The notes under the pieces: generated by a model
The model's input: the letters and a program-made list of their open reading frames with translations, nothing else
Told to the model about the DNA's origin: nothing
The model's database searches: none
From: Enoplolaimus lenunculus
Taxonomy: Eukaryota; Nematoda; Enoplea; Enoplida; Thoracostomopsidae
Direction: 5' to 3'
DNA length: 64,000 nucleotides
Assembly (NCBI GenBank): GCA_030248215.1
Contig: JASANG010002592.1
Coordinates: forward strand, 124,001 to 188,000
Program-made: the position numbers and the translations under genes
In this document: piece after piece, positions 56,978 through 64,000 of the stretch
Numbering within the stretch: position 1 is the first letter of the stretch
Layout: the number at the start of each line of letters is the position of its first letter

Positions 56978-57335
56978 ACTCTTTAAAAGCTAAAACTTAA
57001 ATTACAACTTAACTAAATTTGAATATCAGTTTAAATATAACTTAAATGGCTGGACGGACTAACTAAACTAGAATTTTAAGTTTTACTTAAACTAACGCGT
57101 TTTTATGTTTAACACGAGTTTAAGTAAACTTATTTTTAGATTAAGTAACAAGTGAAGCCGAAAAATTATGCGTGTCAAGGAGTTCACTATTAGTTAAGCT
57201 TAAACTAAAATACGTAAGATTTTAAATTAGTTTAAGCGTAAACCTACCAGTTAGTTCAGTTATTCTAGAAACTTAGTTTAATACTGCTGGATTACCTTAA
57301 GTTTAAATCAAGTTAGTTTAAGCTTTTAGAGAGTA
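56978..57335. mobile_element. AT-rich inverted-repeat element (CTTAAACT-rich)
   Basis: Left ACTCTTTAAAAGCTAAAAC, right (reversed) ACTCTCTAAAAGCTTAAAC. Across 350 bases nearly every 10-15 bases carries a version of TAAGTTTAA or its complement. Confidence 0.72.
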
Positions 57336-57924
57336 CTCTTATATAGACAACGTTATTTACTAGTTGTCCCACATCTCGGTAATTGTTCATATTAAACTGC
57401 GTTCATTACCAAACGTCCCTTATGCTCTCTAGCAGCATATCAGATTATAATTCAAGTTAATAAGTTCACTGCATTGCCAACAGCCTACGAAACATAGTTG
57501 AGCAGAGAAAGCAGAAAAACCTGGGAGCGAATGCTTTTAGGAAACTACCCCTTACACAGACCACACAATTGTTAGCTTAATGATATAGAGCTACTTCCAA
57601 AATTTTTCTTCAAATTTTGATAAAACTCAATACAGCTTTGACTGTTTCTACAACTGTGCTGATCACGCTATAAGTAAGAAACATTAAAAAACCCAATTTA
57701 AAAATCTTTAGGGCTTCGCGCGAACTGGAAGTATGCAAGCTAAACAAATGGACTTATATTTTGTTCAATACCCAAGTTCTCATATTTAACCACTAGGATA
57801 GTCACCGTCTAACACGTGAATTCGCACGCCCCTGCTCACCAAATATGGCCCGACGCCGCTCCAGGTGGGTTGGATAATACATAATACATAGTGCTGTGCT
57901 AATTTTTTTGTATCTGCAAGACCC

Positions 57925-58075
57925 TAATATTTCATGATGCCCTTCCAATTTTTGAACAAAATTTCTACTTGCAAATTGCAGCTGCAAGTTCTTTCTGTCA
58001 AAAAGTTACACGATGAATTGCAGCTCCGAGTTTTCGCTGCAAGAACACTTGCACAAGTAAATGGGGCTTTATCCT
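57925..58075. mobile_element. MITE family L, partial copy
   Basis: ATTGCAGCTGCAAGTTC, GAATTGCAGCTCCGAG and CACTTGCACAAGTAAATGGGG resemble the interior and right end of family L. CACACGTG is not preserved. Confidence 0.5.
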
Positions 58076-58599
58076 GTCTTAGGAATCAAAGTACAATCAA
58101 AGAAAGACAAATAACAACTGTAATAATAGAAGGATAAGCGATATTAATAATTTGTCATAAAACCTTACATGTCAGCGCCGCTATGCTACAAGCTACTCAA
58201 GCTAGTTTTGAGTCATCTATAAAGTTAAAAAAAATTGCTTATTGTACAGTTGCGCCTGGGTCCGTGTATTCCGGTTATTTTCGCCTAAAAGAAGATTCTG
58301 GGCGCAGGTTTTAGGTTAGACAAATTCCGGGTCCGGACTTGCAAAACAAACCATTCCGCGTCCGGTTTTTCTTGTAGAAATATCCGGGTACGGGCATTTG
58401 TTTTTAAATGTTGCAACTGCAACTTTCAGCAAGCATACGATATACTGTGTATTGTCCTACGCGCAACAATATAACACTGCGCTCGTGGTGAGCCCAAATA
58501 AACTGTGGCGTGTAGCCCCGTTATATAAAAGGAATTCTACAACAGAACAATCCTTCCTTCGGAAAAATCGCTCGATTCCGGCTGTTGTACACGTTCCTC

Positions 58600-58660
58600 A
58601 ACGCAAGCCTTTGTCTAAACATTTGCCTAAGCCTGACCCTAAGCCTAGCAAAAGCCCAAG
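58600..58660. repeat. TTAGGC-like remnant
   Basis: AACGCAAGCCTTTGTC, then TTGCCTAAGCCTGACCCTAA and AGCCTAGC. Lacks ends; lies 240 bases from the intact family A copy at 58899. Confidence 0.5.
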
Positions 58661-58898
58661 CAGCGAAATACAAGTGGAGGGATAGCGTGGATATATTCCC
58701 TCCCAAAATTTCTGCCTGGAGACACGATAAAAAACATTTAACTTACAATACTTTATAGTTTTGAGACCAATGACGTCAAAATGGCATCACGTTCACAAAA
58801 AACATTTGCATGGTAAATTCCAGCAAGGCCTCTTCCACAGTCTGTTTCTTGATCTTAAATGTGGGTAAAGTGGATAACAGCCCAGAGTTCAATTTTTC

Positions 58899-59108
58899 GG
58901 CCAATGTAAAGAACAGGGGCGAAACAGCATATAAGCATATTCCTAAACCTAAGCCTAAAGCCTAAGCCTAAACGTAAGAATGAACATATTCCTATTCTTA
59001 AACCTAAGCCTAAACCTAAACCAAGCAAAAAATTAGTGTAAAGCAATAAGCTTAATTTATTCTAGTCCCACAGAAAAACTCTCCGCCACTGATCTTTAAA
59101 TGGGCCAA
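58899..59108. mobile_element. MITE family A copy
   Basis: The clearest copy for the termini: GGCCAATGTAAAGAACAGG at one end and, reversed, TTGGCCCATTTAAAGATCAG at the other. The interior is CCTAAGCCTAAAGCCTAAG-type repeats, then TCTAGTCCCACAGAAAAA. Confidence 0.88.
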
Positions 59109-59261
59109 TTTTTCTTACAAGCAATGGGAAATTTTCATGGTTTGTAAATCAGTTGAATTTATGATTCAAACATAAAAAGTGGATATCGCGCTCGTGGGTG
59201 GAAAACAGAAATTCGATCTAAAGACGCTTCCATGATTAGCAATTCTAATGTCTAGTTCATA

Positions 59262-59350
59262 AGTGACCCGAATAAGATGGGGGGACTGATATTTGTTTAG
59301 CCTCTCCAGAGGGTACCCCCTGTTATTCGGTTACGGACTGTTATTTCTTT
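59262..59350. mobile_element. Repeat family D2 copy
   Basis: GTGACCCGAATAAGATGGGG, GACTGATATTTGTTTAGCC and CTCCAGAGGGTACCCCC. Related ends to family D but a different interior. Confidence 0.7.
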
Positions 59351-59519
59351 TCAACCCGTCCTTCGCCACCCTTCGTTACTGATATATACGGTATTGCAAC
59401 TATCCGTTTAATTAAACGTTGTTTGTCTTGTGTCAATAGCTTGAGCGACAATACAAGGTTATACTTAGGAATGTATATTCAAAATTTAAGTAAGTACGCT
59501 TTAAAGAATTAAACTCAAG

Positions 59520-59700
59520 TTATTTGGTCCTGGAGTTATGCGCTACAATTAGGGATAATTGACATTTATGGACTCTAATTAAGGTTTAGAGACTCTATCC
59601 GCTTACGGACTCTTATTAGGGATACAGACTCTTATTGAATGGGACTCAAAATGGGGACCCCCCTTTTATTACCCCCTCTTATTCGGGCCAATACAGTAAT
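59520..59700. mobile_element. Repeat family D copy
   Basis: GGAGTTATGCGCTACAATTAG, GACATTTATGGACTCTAATT, CGCTTACGGACTCTTATTAG and CTCTTATTCGGGCCAATACAG occur in the same order and orientation as at 8365-8537. Confidence 0.8.
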
Positions 59701-59706
59701 CTAGCA

Positions 59707-59850
59707 GGCCCATGTTACTTTAAGGGGCGTCCAGGTTTGCGGTGGGTCTATAAAAGAGTAGGTTTAGATTCTAGATTACATTTTTTTGCTTAGGCTTAGG
59801 CTTAGGAATAAGCTTAATCTGCTGTTACGCCCCTTAAAGTAACATTGATC
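59707..59850. mobile_element. MITE family B copy
   Basis: Ends GGCCCATGTTACTTTAAGGG and, reversed, AATGTTACTTTAAGGGGCG; interior GCTTAGGCTTAGGCTTAGG. Inverted relative to the 30.7-kb copy. Confidence 0.85.
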
Positions 59851-60780
59851 ATCTAGCATATCGACTGCTGCAGACAATGAATGTTAGAGGCTTTGACGCA
59901 TTAGGCATTCAAGAGCTGAAACGATGCAAGGAAATTGTCCCGGACAACAATTTTTTGTAGACGGTATTAGTTCGCGATGACAAACTGAATAATTCTTAAA
60001 TTATTTATAACTAACTGTAATCAATACTTAATTTTCGACTGGTATATCCGCAATGGAAACACACTATTTTTTGCCGGAAATGGATATCCGGTTACGCAAA
60101 GGTGCCGTGCATGGGAAGTTTCCTGGTTAGCAATGCTCCCCAAGACAATCTTATCTATCAGCGAGTCATTTAATAACATGACAAGTGAAAAAATTTTGCG
60201 CATAAAATAAAATGATGCATATTATCAAATAATGAAAATTCGTATTGTAAAACTGAAATAAAATCTTCAAAATGTGACAAATTAAACCCAATCGGAAGCC
60301 ATAGCTTTTGCTAAATTTGTTTAAACGACGCACATTGAAAAATACTTTCATAATGTTGTTGTTTGATGTTAATATGTTTAAGTATTTTGCGAATTTGGCT
60401 GTGTTGAGGCTGAATTTCGGCAACGGTGGTTGGCTTTATACTGCACAGATTTATTCTTTACAATACTTTCCGGTACACGCAGTGGTTTTTAAGTTTCGAA
60501 GATTCACCGCAATTTTCTCAGATTCTGCAGCAAATTCGATTAAGTGATGTAATTGGATGATTATGTTTTAACTATTGGTCAAACGCAATCTCAACATTTC
60601 CAAACGCAGACATCTCACTAGTTGCTAGCGGGGCCAGGGAAGGCTCATCCAATCGTAGATAAATTTACCTTCCCCGAGATACGTGTCAACCTCACTTGTA
60701 AGTCGAGTCAAATAACTGTATGCGCCTCCTGAACGTTTTTTGGCTCCACCGCCAGCATGCTGAGTTATTTACGTCCTATT
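59851..60780. other. Non-coding stretch
   Basis: AT-rich, nothing recognised. Overlapping short frames on both strands near 60166-60547 have no family signature. Confidence 0.5.
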
Positions 60781-60788
60781 AATTGAAT

Positions 60789-61129
60789 CAAGAGTGCATG
60801 ATACCCTTTAACAAGAGTATGCAACTGGGCACATTCTATGTAGAAAAAATGTACCCAGCGCGTGTTGCATTTTTGGCTTACCCCCCGTTTGGGGGGGTCA
60901 AAATCTTTATTGTTGTTGAAATTCATGTGCTATTGTATATACTAAAATGTGGTCCGATTGTATTTTCGGTGTTGGCTGGCGGATGCCCGTGTAAAATGAA
61001 ATTAAAATTGACCCCCACCCCAAAAAAAAATGAGGGGGGTAGGACCAAAACGCAACGAGTGCTGGTAGATTTAGTTCCCTGCAAAACAAGGCGTTTTGCA
61101 TACTCTTGTTTAAGTGATCATCCACTCTT
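60789..61129. mobile_element. MITE family C copy with 8-base target duplication
   Basis: Same orientation and structure as the 49.5-kb copy, 341 bases. It is flanked on both sides by AATTGAAT (60781-60788 and 61130-61137), an 8-base target-site duplication typical of hAT-type transposases. No coding capacity. Confidence 0.9.
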
Positions 61130-61559
61130 AATTGAATGTAGCCCGCTCTTATTATTCCCTTTACCCGGGTCGCTACAGTGTAGTCACAAAAATTGTTCTT
61201 TGATATTCTATTTGAATTACAAATAGCTAATTTGATGCTAAATCACAAACTAATGAAGAAAACCCGCCTCTGTATTCTTAATTACAGTTCATCAGTGGAT
61301 AGAGTCTCTAAGTACTAATAAGAGTCCGTAAAAGCGACCAAAGCGGAAGAATGGTTTTTACACTGCTCAAATATGTAACATACCCTTGAGACAACCAGCA
61401 TAAACTTTATTAAATCCAGAAATTAGATTAACGGACATGGCAATCCACAAAAAAAGCTTCGGCGCAAGTCAGTTCTGAATAAAGACAGAATATATGCAAA
61501 GATGAATGTTGCCGTTGGGTCCAGCTCACATCGGGTAAATTGAAAATGTTTATTTCGAA

Positions 61560-61640
61560 ACCAAAAAAACAACGGATATACCCCCTGGAGACACAAAATA
61601 AACATCAGTCCCCGTTTTATTTTTATCACTCACTACAGTA
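61560..61640. mobile_element. Repeat family D2 copy, reversed
   Basis: ATACCCCCTGGAGACAC, AACATCAGTCCCCG and ATCACTCACTACAGTA are the complement of the D2 order seen at 59262. Confidence 0.7.
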
Positions 61641-61834
61641 AAAAATTGCATTAGAAATCATTCCGAATACCGTCAAGCAATGAATGAGCAAAGTAGCAAG
61701 TCATATATTCACTTATTAAATGTGTATATATAATAATAAACACGCACAAGTTGCTTTTCCTTTGACGAGCCACGTTATATGCAGGCCTTGAGATCCAGGT
61801 AGCTCATGTTCCATTAAGGTTTGGGCTATACTTT

Positions 61835-61998
61835 TGTTGGCGTCCGGCGCCGTCCGTCGTCCGTCACCGTACGCCGACGTACGTACCCGTGCGGTATCGT
61901 ACGCAAATAACTCACGTACGATAACGTATGGTACAGTGGCGGACGGCGCCTTACGGATGACGTACAGGGACGGACGGCGCCGGACGTCAAGTAAAGGG
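61835..61998. mobile_element. Family E, GC-rich inverted-repeat element
   Basis: Left arm GTTGGCGTCCGGCGCCGTCC, right arm GGACGGACGGCGCCGGACG followed by TCAAG; the arms are near-perfect inverted copies of about 25 bases. The GC-rich interior (GTACGTACCCGTGCGG) contrasts with the AT-rich flanks. Related pieces: 62905-63000, 49240-49395, 43505-43592, 38735-38870, 6055-6085. Confidence 0.85.
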
Positions 61999-62227
61999 CA
62001 ATCCAAACAATAAAAATGCGTACTTACACCAACTTTGCATTGTATTTTACTTAACAGTAGTATTCAAATCCTATCAATTAACAGTGAATGACATCGTAGA
62101 ATTTTGCATATTTCGGCAAATGGTACCCATTATACCTAAACCAAAATATGAAATAAATCGATGATTGTTGCTTGTCTTTTGAATGGCTTTTAGCTACAGA
62201 TTAAACGGCCCAAGCCTCAAATACATT

Positions 62228-62325
62228 TTCCTCCTCACAGTTACGCTTAGGATAAACGCTGAGCTTAGGTAAACACTTACCTATGCTTATGCCTAAAGCC
62301 TTTAGTCACATGAATCAGGGCCATG
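62228..62325. repeat. TTAGGC-like remnant (family A/B)
   Basis: GTTACGCTTAGGATAAACGC, then GAGCTTAGG and ATGCCTAAAGCC, with GGGCCATG at the right. A decayed copy. Confidence 0.5.
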
Positions 62326-62904
62326 CACAGCTCCAAATGCTCGTGGGCTGAAAATTATTTAGAAAGAGCATGACTGCTGCGAAGTATGAACGATTGTATA
62401 TTTTAGTTTGACTGTAATATGCGCACAGTCTTTGTTATTCTCACACAAAATACTTTTTATCTTAAGATTTCAGCTGCTGCTCTTTATTTCAAAGCGTACC
62501 CTGAAACCGAATATGGTACGCGCAGAAACGTTCGACTGAATAATTATTCAAGTTTAAACGATGCAATAAACGATAACAACAACGGTAATTATTTAGGAAA
62601 TGATGGCATTTTATAACATTTGTGAACCTATAAACTGCGGCCACGGTGCAAACACCTGACTTGGCCTTTACTTTGAAGTTTGAAAACACATATTTGAAAT
62701 CAAATTAAACTATTTAAAGCAAAGAATATTGAATTTACATTTTTTCACGCTACATAATAGAACCATAAATGAAATATCAATTCGCATATAAAACAATTTC
62801 TTCTATACAGGGCCGTGACAGCTGACGTTGTTTTACTCACGCTCTTTGAATCACAGACTTGAATGAGGTGCAGATCATGACCTAACTGGGCTGTGAAACT
62901 AAGG

Positions 62905-63000
62905 GCGGCGCTATGCTCGTTATGCGGCGCCGGCCGTCACCATCCGCTCCGTCATCAGTACGGGGCCGGACGTCAAGAAAAAGATAACGCAACCCTAACT
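62905..63000. mobile_element. Family E copy
   Basis: GCTATGCTCGTTATGCGGC, GCCGGCCGTCACCATCC and GGGGCCGGACGTCAAG. Right arm as in the 61.8-kb element. Confidence 0.7.
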
Positions 63001-64000
63001 CGTCGTGCGGTTCACCAAAAATAACTTGGTGAAAACACATGGATCAAATCTGCATTCAAAATGATTCTGATTGGAAAATTCCTCACAATTCCTTTGATCT
63101 GCGGTCATTGAGGCCACGCCCTCATATATTCCTGGTCCAAATTTGACGAAGATTTTATGGTATGCAACTAAATTTGTGAAATTAACTGAATAGCACTCAT
63201 TTAGTCAAGTCCATAATAATTTAATCGCGCAGAAAAAGGTTTAACTGTCATGGGCGCAGCCGGGATTTTGGAAAAAAGGTGGTTACGTTCCACATAAAAT
63301 TTCGGATGCGGTTTTCTTGTATTAAGTGTTTTGATGTCTGTAACCCCCCTCACAACTCCAGCGTTAACAGTTCATGTTAAAAATGAACAATAGTGAAACG
63401 CAATTTTGAGGAATTTTGCTACGCACGCTAACACTACTAACAAGTTTTATTCTTTGGACATGAAATGCTAAACTTTTATGCTACTGTAGTGACCCGAATA
63501 AGTTGGGAGAGATTCTGATATTTATTTGGCCGCTCCAGAGTGTGTCATAACTTACATTAGATACAAAAATTACGAATGGTTTCTCACTCGCTTCGCTCGC
63601 CATGTTTTCCACTGATCAATTTTCGAGCAATATTTTGCCGGGCGGCGCTATTCACAGACGGACATCAAACTCAAATTCCCCAACCTGACCAGCTCAAAAC
63701 TAAAGATAGTAATAAAAATTGTACAAAAATTCACAATCACACATAAGCGTTAGACCAGGAGGGGGGTCGGTTTGGTGGATTAGACCCCGCGCTACATGAA
63801 TAATGAAATGTTTTAAGACTGTTACCGAGCGATTTAATACTGTAACATTGTATAGCTTCTCTTTTGCTTCGCTCGCGAATTCTTCAAAGCTCAGTCTAAT
63901 TTCTGGCTTCGAGCCTTCGCTCAATCTGTTTCAACTCTTAGTACCGAGAAATAAATTCGACCAGAAAGACTCCAAAAGACAATAGTGTCTAGCTTTTCAC
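63001..64000. other. Non-coding stretch with CGCTTCGCTCGC scraps
   Basis: Two copies of a CTCGCTTCGCTCGC/TTGCTTCGCTCGCG word (63585-63600 and 63866-63880) and the D2 copy. Similar words at 16771 and 28801 suggest remnants of another repeat family. No gene. Confidence 0.45.
63482..63545. mobile_element. Repeat family D2 copy
   Basis: TACTGTAGTGACCCGAATAA, GATTCTGATATTTATTTGGCC and CGCTCCAGAGTG. Short, ends abruptly. Confidence 0.7.

Noticed and set aside
7810-59850. Interstitial telomere or chromosome fusion scar from TTAGGC runs
   Set aside because: The runs are short, degenerate, in both orientations and always inside elements with inverted ends, so they are transposon interiors.
1-64000. 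LTR retrotransposons, endogenous viruses, Polintons, CRISPR arrays
   Set aside because: No long direct terminal repeats, reverse transcriptase, integrase, capsid or polymerase-like frames, and no spaced direct repeats were seen.

Overview
This is a eukaryotic, AT-rich, gene-poor window. It holds two protein-coding genes, both invertebrate in character, in a background crowded with short non-autonomous DNA transposons (MITEs) and a few tRNA-derived SINE-like pieces. No rRNA, CRISPR array, prokaryotic operon or recognisable retroviral/LTR element was seen.

Gene 1 (22631-26851, plus strand) is an intact single-exon Toll receptor: signal peptide, about 21 leucine-rich repeats, the double cysteine cluster typical of protostome (multiple-cysteine-cluster) Tolls, five more repeats, one transmembrane helix and an intracellular TIR domain. 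A poly(A) signal lies about 150 bases after the stop.

Gene 2 (minus strand, 49123 down to 38961) is the C-terminal part of a NOS1AP/CAPON gene (the family that includes C. elegans dyc-1). Seven exons with matching GT-AG borders and phases join into 1608 codons: the end of the PTB domain, a serine-rich linker, the conserved family coiled coil, and a very long low-complexity tail encoded by a single 3-kb exon. The upstream PTB exons are not visible. A candidate alternative first exon lies at 54194-54448, and the rest of the PTB domain probably lies beyond the right edge.

The remainder (about 1-22.6 kb, 27-38.9 kb and 54.5-64 kb) has no supportable genes. It contains at least a dozen repeat families recognisable because each occurs two or more times here or has clear terminal inverted repeats. 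The most distinctive are 150-210-bp elements whose interior is made of degenerate TTAGGC units (the nematode telomere hexamer) between GGGGCG-bearing inverted ends. Other families have hAT-like 8-base target duplications, GC-rich self-complementary arms, or ends reading CTGTAGTGACYCGAATAAG. Some sit within tens of bases of NOS1AP splice sites.

Organism: the mcc-type Toll, the NOS1AP/dyc-1 gene with ATTTTCAG-like splice acceptors, and the TTAGGC-like repeats point to an ecdysozoan. A large-intron nematode or nematode relative (for example an enoplean/mermithid) is a reasonable guess, but an arthropod is not excluded, since intronless long Tolls are common there. The two genes have no evident functional link; Toll acts in innate immunity/development and NOS1AP is a cytoplasmic adaptor of neurons and muscle.
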